From positions 11,631,321 to 11,695,320 of the forward strand of contig OY754986.1 in NCBI GenBank assembly GCA_963576475.1: DNA of 64,000 nucleotides. Direction: 5' to 3'. Source of the stretch: Molanna angustata (Eukaryota > Arthropoda > Insecta > Trichoptera > Molannidae). Below are positions 14,336 through 25,504 of the stretch, piece by piece. The first letter of the stretch is position 1. Each line of letters opens with the position of its first letter. A program made the position numbers and the translations under genes. The notes under the pieces are model-generated. The model searched no databases, was not told the origin of the DNA, and saw only the letters and a program-made list of their open reading frames with translations.

Positions 14336-15333
14336 AATAATTAATTTATTTATTTAATAAACATGATACGTGCTTGGCGAAAACATCTCATTTAATAACA
14401 ATTTATTCACAGTGTATAACTATTGAACATCTTTATTATAAATATTATTATATGATTTGAAGGTTGAATTCATACCTTAATGGAGTAGGTTTGATAGGAA
14501 TTTGTCATGATATCAGGGGATGATCAGGAATTTGTTCTGGGAAGATAGGGGTAGTGAATATATTTACATATATATGGTTTATATACCTTGGAGCGTATAG
14601 AGACAACATACAAGGAAATATCTGGAGAAATTCCTAACCTGAATCAAGGTGGTTCTTATAAACTGAATATTCACGCACGAATTGTGCGACCTACAGACGT
14701 GATTTTAATACTATGTGAATTGTATAGACTAGTTGCATGTAACACATGAGATCCAACTGTCGATGGCGATATTATGCATAATTGAAAAATATGTTCCAAA
14801 CTATAAACTTTAACACAAATTAATAAATATTTTAAGATATTTTTTTTCTTTATGAAACATGTAGGTATGTATGTCATGATAGGATAGTATGGAGGTCAGT
14901 CTGTTTTACCTACCCAGAATATGTAAACAGCATTACGTATGTTTGTAGATTAAGTAGGTATCAAACTATTGAGTGAGTAGTACTGCCTTACAAATTGTAC
15001 TGCCTTGTACTGCCTTACAAATTGTATGAAACGATGTAGTCCTAAAATTCAATTTTTATAAAAATTGTTAAAAAAAGTTTGATATGTAGGTACTTACTAC
15101 TACAATGTTCATATTATTTAGAAAAATATTTTTTTTTAGTTGAAGTGTCTCGGCTTTTTTCGATATTTTTTCAATATTTTGGAAATATAGGCAGTTAAAC
15201 ACAAATTTATCATAAAAAATGTTTTTTATAATAAAAAATGTTTGAAAAACTGTGGAATTTTTTTGAAACAAAAATCAAAATTTAGATTTGTATTTGTCTA
15301 TATTTATACCAATTTTCAGGGTTATAGCTTATA

Positions 15334-15830
15334 TTTTTTTTTTTTATTTATTTATTTATTATTAAAAATAACAAAGAAAAATACACAATACAACAATATA
15401 TTATACAATTTTTAAAAAGATACATTATAATTTTGTTTTTTTTTATGACTCAACTTCAAAAAGAGTTTTCTCGTGCTTTGAAGTGAGTCACATTTCACAA
15501 ATCTACAAACTATCTAATCTATTTATATACATACATCTTAATCTAGGCACTAATCTATTTACAATAACATACATATTTAGATACAAACATACATAATATT
15601 ATATATAAAGAGAGAAAAAAAAATACAAAATTGGTCTGTAGAATAAATAAAAATACACAAATTGAAAATAAACAACACACAATGAATACACAAGAAAAAT
15701 GTTACTTCAAAAAGTCTTTCAGCAATACCAAGAAACCACCAAAATTATTTTGCGCCACTATTCTCATATCCACTGGTAAATCATTAAACCACTTCACCCC
15801 ATAATATGAATAATGATTTTGGATATATGG
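15334..15830 (-). pseudogene. LINE 3' end (jockey/CR1-like)
   Basis: It sits inside family B. In reverse it encodes about 35 residues ending a LINE polyprotein: a YYGVKWFNDLP segment, then FGGFLVLLKDFLK and a stop. That fits the 'WN-LP' signature common at the C-terminus of jockey/CR1-type ORF2. A UTR follows, then a poly(A)/AATAAAT tail that appears here as the T-rich run at 15334-15358. Confidence 0.6.
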
Positions 15831-15932
15831 TTTTCAAAAGTTTATAATCCCTGACTGAAATAAAAATTCAAAATTCTGAGTATAAAAGTTTTGTATAGGC
15901 CTATAACTATCTTATTCTGAAATTTTGGGCTC

Positions 15933-16090
15933 TGTACTTACTTACTTTACGAGTCCGAGTACTTCTCCACTAGGGCATCCCACTCCAGAATACAGCAAAC
16001 CGCAACGGCATTGTCATTAACCATCTTCAAGTCCTCTGCGTCGCACCTCACTGTCATATCTTGACAGATGTGCCAGTGGTTTGGACTCTG
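15933..16090 (-). pseudogene. Short retroelement 3' end with (TAAG)n tail
   Basis: It is inserted in family B between GGCTCTG and GACTCTG, a probable target duplication. In reverse it encodes about 29 residues (EDLKMVNDNAVAV..., ILEWDALVEKYSDS, stop) followed by TAAAGTAAGTAAGTAC. The class is unclear, RTE- or CR1-like. Confidence 0.5.
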
Positions 16091-16522
16091 TAAATTGAGC
16101 GGATCAAAAGTTATAAGGGGGGGGGGGGATACACAGACATACTAAATTTATACTCCGAATTCTGAGTAAATCCATATAATATAGAACATATATGCTGCGG
16201 AGTCTCTAAGTTGGTGTTTTTTGACTTCAAAGTTGGAAAAACCGTGGAAAATACGGATCTTCATACAAATCTCGCGTATCTTGGCTTGATACTTTGTCGA
16301 TATGTTAAGAGAATAAAATTCTCTTGAACAAATCGACAGTTAGACAATGCATTAGATTCTTCTAAATTTATCCGTCTAAATTTTAGTATACGAAAAATGT
16401 CAAAAAGTTGACTGCATTTATACGGGACTCAAAATGTCACCAGGCGCGGATAGAATCCTTTATCCAAAATCGCCCGTTGATTTAGACGTTTTCGTACTCT
16501 GAAACGAATCAGAATAGGTCAT

Positions 16523-16768
16523 AATAATAGTTTGGACACCCCTGCACTAACAGAAATGATTAATTACAATATACCACGACAATCCACCAGACAGACAGCA
16601 CCATTTTATTACAACAATACACGTACACAGACAGAATATCACTCGCTAGTCAGTCGTCTCCATAATATTGGAAATGAATACTCTCATTTAAGTGACATTT
16701 TTATGCTATACAAATATAAATATAAACGGACGATACACACATTTTTTTATGAGAGAAACTTTTTTTAG
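16523..16768 (+). pseudogene. LINE ORF2 C-terminal fragment
   Basis: An open stretch of about 75 codons contains NIPRQSTRQTAPFYYNNTRT and LHNIGNEYSHLSDIF. It resembles the extreme C-terminus of jockey-like ORF2, which often ends in a similar Arg/His-rich segment. It is directly followed by a different LINE piece, so two truncated LINEs meet here. Confidence 0.45.
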
Positions 16769-17451
16769 TGCTTTCTGATTCTAGAAGTACCCTTCAAACA
16801 TTCTGCGCTAATCCTTTTCTCCATCCTTTTAATTCTATATCCCTTGATATTCGTCATATGTTATATTCTTTAAAAGATGAAAATATTGATGTCTTTTTGT
16901 GTTGGATCCCAGGACACTGGGGAATCCAGGGAAATGAGACGGCTGATGAATTGGCAAAATCTGCTGTGCAGGGAGGTTCTGCTTCTTCCTATAGTAATTT
17001 CATACCCGATCTTCTTCCTTTAACTAAAACTTTCCTCACCTCTGAATGGACCAAACTTTGGTCCACATCTTTCCTCACCAGAGGAAGGAGATATGGTTCA
17101 ATTCAACCAAATATTCCAGTCAAGCCATGGTACACTTCTGTTATACGCAATAGGACGGAGATAACGGTGATAAACAGAATGAGAATCGGTCACTGTTGTA
17201 CACCTGCTCATTTATACAAAATTAAGATAAAAGATTCTCCAGCTTGCGAATGTGGTGAGGAAGTGGGAGACTTGGACCATATCTTCTTTTCTTGTCCTCT
17301 CAACTCCCAATCCCCACCACTTTACCAATCTCTCTCAAAATATAAGATCCCACTGCCCGTGAACATTCTGACCTTACTGCATAGCAGTGAAAAAGATATA
17401 ATATTCAATTTAATATTAAAATTCGTCAAAAGAAACGACATCAAGATTTAA
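16768..17451 (+). pseudogene. LINE ORF2 fragment: RNase H and zinc-knuckle-like end
   Basis: The frame is open for 227 codons. Residues 2-6 hold an SDS motif (third RNase H acid). The segment at about 47-70 (WIPGHWGIQGNETADELAK) has the conserved His and final Asp of RNase H1-type domains. Later a C-x-C...H...C group (ACECGEEVGDLDHIFFSCP) matches the Cys/His tail common in I- and jockey-clade LINEs. RNase H in such LINEs removes the RNA template during target-primed reverse transcription. Endonuclease, RT and the first half of RNase H are missing by 5' truncation. The start is a truncation point, not a real start codon. It is continuous with the 3' UTR at 17452-17978. Confidence 0.8.
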
Positions 17452-17978
17452 TATGTCTATATAATATATGTAATACTTATTTTTCATTTTATTGTTTTTT
17501 ATTGTTAACCAAACAAAGAGAAGATGTAATTATTGTTATACCATGTATATCTATTAACTTGAAACTGGCCGTAAGACCCATTTATTAGGAGTCATCTCGC
17601 CAAAAAAAAAAAAAACTCGCGATTTTTTCAGTACGGATTTGTATATTTTAGATTGTATAATGTTTGTTTTTTTTTGTATATCTTTTTTTGTTTATTTATA
17701 ATTTACATGACACTGCTATTTTTTTTCTATTTATAATACTTTTTTATTTAATTTTTTGGTTGATTTTGAGTCCATATGTACATCATTTTTTTATGTTTGC
17801 ATACGTCTATTGATTTTTTTTTAATTTTTGTCTTACTGTTTAGGTTTATGTTTTGTTTTGCCAAGTGTATACCTAATTGCTTTTTTTATTCTATCTATTA
17901 TTATCATCAATATGTGTTTTTATCTATGTATGTAAAAGGCATTTTATGACGTTTATAAGAAATAAATAAATAAATAAT
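17452..17978 (+). other. 3' UTR and A-rich tail of the LINE fragment
   Basis: Non-coding and T-rich. It ends in AAATAAATAAATAAATAA (17960-17978), which is the 3' tail of the LINE. Beyond it, 17979-18589 holds nothing I can recognise. Confidence 0.55.
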
Positions 17979-18595
17979 GTCGTACATATTACATATTATG
18001 GGCTATTTGAAATTAATTCTTTACGACGTCAAGATTCTTTTGGAAACACTTTCTTTACTGTAAAATTAATATGTTGTAATTTTAATATTCCGTTTGAGGA
18101 ACGGACAAATCGGGTTAGTTATCCCTGAATTCTAATTACTATCTGGTCGACAAATCTGGACAAAATTGGTCAAGCGTCCCATAATGTTGTCAACACACAG
18201 AAAGTAAAAAATAACGGATGCAAAATGAATGGTACATTTATATTTTTAATTTTAAGTCTCTCTCTCTCATCTCAGAAGTGAAATTTTCTCTGAAAATATT
18301 TTACTTTGTAATTAAATGATTCGTTTGATATATTTTTTATTCCGTTCGTTTGATGTCTAAGAAATAGTATATCAAATGATTACCTCGTTGGGATTAATTA
18401 TATTTATTGTCGTGTAATCACAGGGAGGATAGCAGTAGCAAAGAAATTACTTGATTTTTGAGAGGATATCGTATGACTTTCACGGTGAGTTAATTTTAGA
18501 CTAAACCATCAGACATATCTACTATGAGATTTGTAAATTCATTAATAAAATGAAAGGTTTCAACGCTCAACTCTCAAAAGTACTATGAAGGCATA

Positions 18596-18715
18596 ATTTG
18601 TGAACGTTGCGCAAGCGTTAAAGTGATCAGGTAGACAAAGCGATGACAGATCGTAAGCCCTCTTGGTGCCTTGAGTACCTGGTTCTTCCATAATGTCCAA
18701 CGTTTGCGTATATGC
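18596..18715 (+). repeat. Family C short repeat
   Basis: It matches 5637-5760: GTGAACGTTGCGCAAGCG, GTGATCA, CGTAAGCCCT and TGGTTCTTCCATAAT. Other copies are at 42469-42640 and in the palindrome at 24516-24688. It could be a SINE or MITE, and no clear promoter boxes are seen. Confidence 0.55.
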
Positions 18716-18968
18716 AACTTCTAAAAAATATTCGATTTACAAACACATTGGTATAAGTATATAGGTAAAATAAGCCAAATATGAAATAATATTTATGGCG
18801 AAATTCAGGGGTGACATATGTGTAAAGAAACACTGGTCACCTTATGTAAGGATTATTGCTTTCATTGTATACAAAAAAAAACATCTTCTCAATATATGGA
18901 GTTATAAAAAAGGTTTCTTCGTTATTTCATAGATGGCGATAGTAAAAATATCTTATTTTCAAATGATT

Positions 18969-19920
18969 AGTTGCATGTAACACATGAGATCCAACTGTTG
19001 ATAGCGATAGTATGTATAGTTGAAGAATAAGTACCAAACTATTAACCCGTGAATCCAAACTATTGAATATATTATTTCTAACTATAAGGAATCATTAAAA
19101 TATCACAGACTCGATACTCTCGAATGTAGAAGAGTCTTATACTACCAGTCGCTGCTGCATAGAATTTTGAACGGTGCTATCGACTAGCCTGAGCTTGTTA
19201 ACCTAGTAGGTATCCATGTTCCAGGTAGAACCAGGTACCAGTGTGCAGAACTAATGTCAGGAAGAATGTCACTATTCCATGCATATGAGATTCTCACAAC
19301 ACGTTGTTCTCAGCTGAGATGGATCTTCAGTGCAAAACATGAAAGGTTTCGTGAAGAAATACTGAAGGTGATGCGTTCTTAATTCCCCCCCTCCCATCCC
19401 TGCTTATTACTTATAAGTCCCATACCTAATTTAATTTTTTTAATTATTATTTTTTTCTCTTTGTTTTTTGATTTCTTTGTATGAACTGTCTTTTGTCATT
19501 GTTGTTAACTTATTATTGATGGAATGCTTTAATTGGCTCTGACTATGTCATGTAAATTGTATAATCAAAACTGTAGCTGTTTGCTTCCCAAATATAAAAT
19601 AAATAAATAAATATTAAGATATCTTGTTTTCTATACAACACATGTAGGTATGTATGTCAAGATAGGATAGTATGGATGTCAGTCCTTTTCTCCTACCCAG
19701 AATATGAAAACAGCATGATGGTATGTATGTACATATGTATGTTTGGAGATTAAGTATCAAACTATTAAGTCTTCTTAGATAATAATATGTATATGCGACT
19801 GCCATACAAATTGTATGAAGCGATGTGGTTAACATATTGAAATATACTACTAAAATATTAATATTTTTTATAGCAAATTAAATTATCTAGTTGGGGTGTT
19901 TCGGCTTTTTTCGATATAAA
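18969..19920 (+). repeat. Family B dispersed repeat, interrupted by a LINE 3' end
   Basis: It starts AGTTGCATGTAACACATGAG and is broken at about 19090. It resumes at 19611 (TATTAAGATATCTTGTTTTC) and ends by about 19920 (GTTTCGGCTTTTTTCGATAT). Confidence 0.6.
19103..19610 (+). pseudogene. LINE 3' end inserted in family B
   Basis: It translates to the C-terminal part of a jockey/CR1-like ORF2. Segments are RLDTLECRRVLYYQSLLH at the start, later VPGRTRYQCAELMSGRMSLF, then a stop at 19380-19382. There is one internal stop (TAG) near 19182. A UTR follows and the tail AAATAAATAAATAAATA ends at about 19612. The edges coincide with the break in family B. Confidence 0.65.
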
Positions 19921-20219
19921 ATATCGAGTTAAAGTGGGTGGTGAGCTAACCGAAGTATTCAGTCTCTCGTGGCCTGAAGCAAGGAGACGGACGTTTCTCA
20001 CACTCATGATGTACTAATTATGTTCACCTTTTGACTTGACTTCTGGTATTGGTATATGTTTCACCAATCTGACTTATTTTAATGGGATTCGAAATTAATG
20101 TGACTGATTGAAATCAACAAATGATTGGTGAATATCGACTTCTTATTCCCAGCACTTTGCCAGGTTTCGCCGTACAGTATTAGGTACAGTTCATTTTAGG
20201 GAACGCCATGGATTAAAAT

Positions 20220-20340
20220 AAGATGTAGTGTCGAGAATTGAGGAAAAGTACGTTAAGATTGTTTGGTCATGTAGAGATTATGAACGAAAGGAGATACAAG
20301 ACGAGTGTGTATAAAATAATGTTGAAAGACAATAGCTAAC
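20220..20340 (+). pseudogene. RTE-type RT C-terminal relic
   Basis: A short stretch encodes LRLFGHVEIMNERRYKTSVY, the 'WFGH(V/I)ERM' signature region of RTE polyproteins. The region before it needs a frameshift. It is too decayed to set boundaries. Confidence 0.5.
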
Positions 20341-20608
20341 GTACCTCAAGCACATTAAGGACGTTTTTTGCAAAGGCCTGAGTATTCTAATTAAGTTATT
20401 AAAAATATACATGTGATGTGTAGATTAGGCCGCACAAAGACATAAAATAGATCAATCAGGTCAAAATGCCCGTCATAGTATCAGTCAACAAATCTATTCC
20501 CGATTTGACATTTCTAAATCATGTTTTATTTTTTTAATAAAGGGTACATCGACAGACATCCAGCTCACAATTCTCACAAAAAGAAAACAATATTGGTTAT
20601 TACTATGA

Positions 20609-20914
20609 GTGCTGGACGTCCAATTATGGATGCACACAAAATTACATGAGCTCTCACTCAATCACACACACAAGTTACACAAGTATGAGTTACATAAATT
20701 AGACAAAATTCGGCTACAAAAGTTAAGTAAAAAAAAAGAAAAAGAAAAACAGTTATACAATTCAAGAAAAAAAAAGTTAAGTAACATAAGTAAAAAACAT
20801 AGAAGACATAGAAGCAAAAAACAGGCACATAAGAAGTCAAAAAAAGTCATAAAAGTTAGAGAAAAGACAATTTCAAACAGATTGCAATCAAATAGCGTAC
20901 ATAAACAGCACTGA
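20609..20914 (+). other. Lys/His-rich open frame, probably low complexity
   Basis: A 101-codon frame is rich in Lys, His and Ser, with short degenerate repeats of (ACAT/ACAC)AAGT. The composition follows from A-rich simple DNA, and no domain or signal is visible. The minus-strand frames through it look equally random. I would not annotate it as a gene without transcript support. Confidence 0.2.
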
Positions 20915-20999
20915 GACATTCCTAAAACAACACGCGCGAGTTAACTTTTTTCTTAAAACCAGAGAGGTGAATCCGCAAACACGTCAAGATCAGGACACT

Positions 21000-21372
21000 C
21001 CCTTGTCATATCGTTATACTGTCTACACATTCTTGGTATGGGACTGTAATACATAAAGCTGGTCCTTGGCGAATCTCAGCGATCTTCTAGGAATATTCAG
21101 TTGTATGCCTTGTATAAGTCTTGAGTCTATGGTACCATTAACAATTTTGTGAAGAACAGTAAAGTCGTGAATTTGTCTTCTAGTCTCGAGTCTAGTTATT
21201 CTGAAATAGTTTAACCTTTCATTGTAGGTCTTCAACCTGTTACTCAACCCTGTTCGATATGTTATGACTCTCAAAAGATACTTTTGAACAGATTCTATCA
21301 GTTCCGTGTCAATTCCATAATGAGGACTCCAGACGCAGGAGTTGTATTCAAGTAGGTATGCTCTGCGCTAGT
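21000..21372 (-). pseudogene. LINE (jockey/CR1-like) ORF2 C-terminal fragment
   Basis: On the minus strand from about 21366 the frame gives EYNSCVWSPHYGIDTELIES, then (21274 downward) LKTYNERLNYFRITRLETRR, IHDFTVLHKIVNG and the ending RRSLRFAKDQLYV. 'W-P' followed by 'IE-VQ---R' and the 'L--RR---L--LYKI-NG' pattern are standard in the thumb/C-terminal region of insect jockey-type RTs. Both ends are truncated. Confidence 0.7.
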
Positions 21373-21975
21373 GAGCGGAACAGGGTGATCAGACAATCAA
21401 AAATGTTATTTTGATATACGTCATAAGTGCAACATTTCCCAACGAATCTCTTATAATACCTTTCTAGTTGTTTTATTTTCTGATTTTACTTTATGAATAG
21501 TTTCAGTGACGTCGGTCGTTGAGAACCGTAAAAACTTTGTCGTGTTTTACAACGTGGGACGGACTTGTTTCGGTCAACGGTTTAATCCGATTTTTGTGTC
21601 CACAATAAATTGATCGTCCTCCACCCACCGTCGCTTCCTAAATGGGTTAACTTCACCATGACGTAATAGGGTCCTTCTCACACCCTCACATCTCTCTGTA
21701 TTGCCAGTGGAAGGAAATTTGTTTTTTTTTTATTCCTCATTTAATCAAGCTGGCAACTTTGCTTAATCAAAATAGGGCTGATAAAAACACAATGATACCC
21801 GACGAATTATAAAATATTCATTCATATCTTTTCTTATTTTTCTTTGTCTCTACTCAGTCCTTCTGGTACGTCTATTGTTCTTTTCATCTCTGCAGCCAGC
21901 TGCCTCAATTCTTTTTGTATATTTGGTGAGAAGTTTACAGCCATGGACATATATTATTTTTAAAATATTTTTTAA

Positions 21976-22666
21976 GGGGGGGGACTGCTGCCAACGTACC
22001 TATTTTTTCAATTTGATATACCATCATTATTACTAAACGAATCATTTTGAAAAAAATAACCTAGTTAGTTTGGATATTAATAAAGAGAAATATACCTTAA
22101 CTTTTTGATTATGTTCTGTATATATTCTTGTAAGTAAATAATAAGCATACCCCGTTTTTAGACATTTATCTTAAATTTCTAAAAAACTATAAGGTATAGA
22201 GCAATAGGTACTTTTTTTATAAATTAAAGAAGAAAAAAATATCTAGAAAAATATGATATGACGTTGCATTAACGCATCAGGTTAGGTAAGTAAATAAACC
22301 AAAAAAACTTTCATTACGCAATGGCGCTGAATGGAAAATAAATGTTTTTTACGTTTATTTACTAAACCTGAAGCATTAATGCAACGTCACATCATATTTT
22401 TCTAGATATTTTTGTCTTCTTTAATTAAAAAAAAAATATATTACTCTACGCCTTATAGTTTATTAAAAATATATGATAAACGTTGAAAATCGGGGTATAC
22501 CATTATTTTTCTACAAGAATTTGTACAGAACATTATCAAAAAGTTAAGGTTTATTTTTGTTTATTAATACCCAAACTATGTAAATAATTTTTTTCAAAAC
22601 GATTTGATAAGAAATAATGATGGTATATCAAATTGAAAAATAGGTACGTTGGCAGCAGTCCCCCCC
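21976..22666. mobile_element. TTAA-flanked foldback MITE, 691 bp
   Basis: The ends are inverted (GGGGGGGACTGCTGCCAACG and its complement) and flanked by TTAA (21972-21975 and 22667-22670). The arms of roughly 310 bp can be followed almost to the centre near 22320. Landmarks are TTTTTCTAGATATTTTT and its complement and CGTTGCATTAA(C/T)GC on both sides. TTAA duplications are the mark of piggyBac-type transposases, so it is probably mobilised by one. It has no ORF of its own. Confidence 0.85.
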
Positions 22667-22670
22667 TTAA

Positions 22671-23300
22671 ACATAATTCGTACATGAATAATAAACAGAA
22701 TAATCATAAGATATTCATAAATATTTATTTTCTTAAAGGTACTTCTCATTTTTGGCACCCAGGCTGTTATACAGCTCAAGATAAATAATTTAAAAGATTT
22801 ATTCGTTTAGTAAAAAAAATGTATGACAGTTTATTAAAAAAATTTGACATCTCAATAGAGACGAAGATGTTAAGAATTTGTCATAAAATATTTGCGTACC
22901 TACATATATGCAATTATAAAAATATTTTCAAGATGTTTTTAGTTACTTCTTATGCTGTGACAAGATTAAGATATACATTCAAAATTCCTGTAAGTTAGAT
23001 AAAACAAATCATCTAACTTTATACACACGAGTATAAAAGGTTTTTCTCGTATGGCAGCCCTAACATGATGTGACAGTTGATATCATGGTGAATGGGTTTT
23101 GCCGAAGACGATGGGGTGGTTATATTACGTCTCAAGAAGGTATATTATACTTACTCAGTAAAGAGTGTATCGAAGTAATAATCTAATCATATATTTTCAA
23201 TATTGTAACAACTGATTAAAATGTAAGAATAGGGACGTTCAAATAGGTTCGTTCAAATATTGACACATATAATGGGATCTCAAATTTATACATTGACATT
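22671..23300. other. No recognisable feature
   Basis: AT-rich unique-looking DNA. The only repeat seen is a short family C-like motif (CATCTCAATAGAGACGAAG) at about 22849-22867. Confidence 0.4.
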
Positions 23301-23303
23301 GAA

Positions 23304-23600
23304 TTACAAATTTCTTGGGTGTTTTAAATTTACCGCTAAGTCTTGAAAAATAGATACTTTTTCTTTTTCATCATCATCATCGTGTGATAGGTCGTTTGAC
23401 CTGTTTGTGAGGAGGAGGCCCAACTGTCCTTCCATCTCTTCGCATGTCTTCCGGTTAGATATTTCTCTGTTGTTAGATATTTCTGTCTTAACAATTTTGA
23501 CAATTCTACTGTCGTCCATGCGTTCGACATAGTCTCTTCAGATGCATTTACGTCCCCCCATCTTGGTATGTTCTCCACACCGCATATATTCATTTTATTT
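23304..23600 (-). pseudogene. Possible RTE-like 3' tail
   Basis: In reverse the stretch encodes TCEEMEGQLGLLLTNRSNDL, followed by a (GAT)n-like run that ends the copy (23366-23382). The CTTCCATCTCTTCGCA core is shared with the tandem units at 7600-8215. It is too short to classify. Confidence 0.35.
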
Positions 23601-24515
23601 ATTTAACTTTTATCACACCATATTTATAATGACAATAAAAAGTAGATTACAGCTGCCCAACTAGGAAATCCTGTTCTAGGGCTAGCAGTTTACAATTTTT
23701 ATTGTCAATTATATGCAATTTTGAACCAGGTGATTGTTCCCGTTCCACACTAAATAGGTACTCATTACCTCAACAAACATATGGGCTCACACAACATATA
23801 TTAACCAGGTCCTAATGTCTGCCATAGAACCTGTCATAAATCCAATCTCTGGTGCGATTTATATTTCAGAAATATAGAAAGAGACTAGTTAACTATGTAT
23901 GTTGGTGTAGTTATATGAATCACATGCTTCCCAAATCAAATCAAATCAAATATAGATCTGATCGTTTTATTTCTGATCCCTGAGGGTTCTTCCTGCAATG
24001 GAGCATCATTTCAGTCACTTCCTTAGAGTCTTCATTTCAGTCACTCTAAGATAGCTTTTTGTTCTGTTGGAGACGGCTCTTACTTCTATCCCCTATTTCT
24101 ATCTCCTATAGATATGCCTTGTATAATTCTGACTTTGCTGGTGGTAAGTGTGTGTATATTTCTCCATACAGTATTTTGTAAGCAACCAGCTACGGCAATT
24201 GACAATTGATCTTATTGGCCTGTGTTTCTCTTGTAATCTTGGTAGAATAAAATCTTCTTCTTTAAGTGTCTCGTAGGGTTCTACCAACATTGGTGATCAT
24301 TTCTATAAATCTCTCATTGTCTGTATCGCATGGAGCAGCTCTTCCACGTTCCGAATGCTGATCGACTGATGCTAAATAAACAGCCAGGACATCTATCTTC
24401 TGCCGGACTCTTGGCTTGGCATCTTTCAGCTTCAGTTATATAATCATATGAAATCATTTAGGTTAAGACACTGAGAAGAACTAGGTTTTAAAAGTTAGTT
24501 AATAATAAGAATATA
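23600..24515. other. Degenerate retroelement-like DNA, no intact gene
   Basis: The stretch 23600-23960 ends in (AAATC)n (CAAATCAAATCAAATCAAAT), like a LINE 3' tail. The stretch 24000-24440 has some coding-like composition on the minus strand (63-codon frame at 24099-24290), but I could not recognise it. Confidence 0.3.
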
Positions 24516-24688
24516 ATTTTTAATTATCTCAATAGAGACGAAGTTGGAATATTCATTCTAGGAGAACCGGGAAATCAAGGCACCTACAGGGCTTACGATG
24601 ACAGGTCGTAAGCCCTGTAGGTGCCTTGATTTCCCGGTTCTCCTACAATAAATATTCCAACTTCGTCTCTATTGAGATAATTAAAAAT
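24516..24688. repeat. 173-bp near-perfect palindrome (two family C ends)
   Basis: Two arms of about 83 bp are inverted copies with only two mismatches seen. They run from ATTTTTAATTATCTCAATAG to its complement around a 7-base centre near 24600-24606. The arm sequence (CTCAATAGAGACGAAGTTGG, GGCACCTACAGGGCTTACGA) is the family C 3' part, so two copies stand head to head. It would form a cruciform or a long RNA hairpin. Confidence 0.9.
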
Positions 24689-25504
24689 CTGTTAAAAAAT
24701 ATCTTTGACTCCCGAGAGGGAAAAAAATCCAATGTTTGCGCATATGCAATAATAAAAATATTCGATAAGAATATAATATTATATGTACGTTTATAGAAAT
24801 TAACATTGTTATCACCTTAACGGTTTACATATTAATTACATCTATCATTTTTACAACATATACGTACACAAGAGAGAGAGAAACCTCAAAAACCTACGTC
24901 GCTTATAAAGGGACAACGTAGAAATGTCAACCGCAAAGCTGTCAGAAATTTATCTATGGACAAGAGAAGTATGTAGGTACCTACATTACACAGTGCAGTG
25001 GCAAAAACTAGTAAACTGTTCGACAACATGAACACTTAGAGAAAATAATATTTTAAAATAAGATAAAAAAACAGGCCATTCTTCGTTTACTGCTATCCTC
25101 CTTCCTTTCCTCGTTGTTCTAGTACATTCAATGGATTTTTTGTTTTTCGTTTATTTATATAATGAAAAACTATTATACTCTATTTTTTCTACATAATTAT
25201 GATATCTAACGATGTAGACTGAATTTAGAGTTTGGGATGTACAACCGATACAAAATTGAGAACATATGTACATACACAGAAAATAAAAACAACAAAACTC
25301 AAAGGAAGCACTCTATTTATGATATTCGTTAAAAAAATTGAATAAAAATAACACATTTATGTTTCCATTATATTATTATGTTATTTTTATTCGTATTAAC
25401 ATATAACTAATATAAAAGTAATATTGAATATACCTATTATTATGTTATTACTGTGTAAATACTATAAACGAGTATCTTCATTTACCTATAGACTTTTTTG
25501 AAGA
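24689..25504. other. No recognisable gene
   Basis: AT-rich DNA without a credible ORF. The first 70 bp continue family C-like sequence (CCAATGTTTGCGCATATGCAAT). Confidence 0.4.

Larger units (their letters stand above)
14720..16345 (+). repeat. Family B dispersed repeat with two insertions
   Basis: It begins AGTTGCATGTAACACATGAG and ends CTCTTGAACAAATCGACAGT. Other copies are at 18969, 39874 and (reverse) 45770-47095. It is interrupted by retroelement 3' ends at about 15334-15830 and 15933-16090. A (G)9 tract lies at 16120-16128. No transposase is seen and the family class is unknown. Confidence 0.65.

Noticed and set aside
20609..20914. Lys/His-rich 101-codon ORF as a nuclear protein
   Set aside because: A-rich simple DNA gives this composition; no conserved motif is visible.
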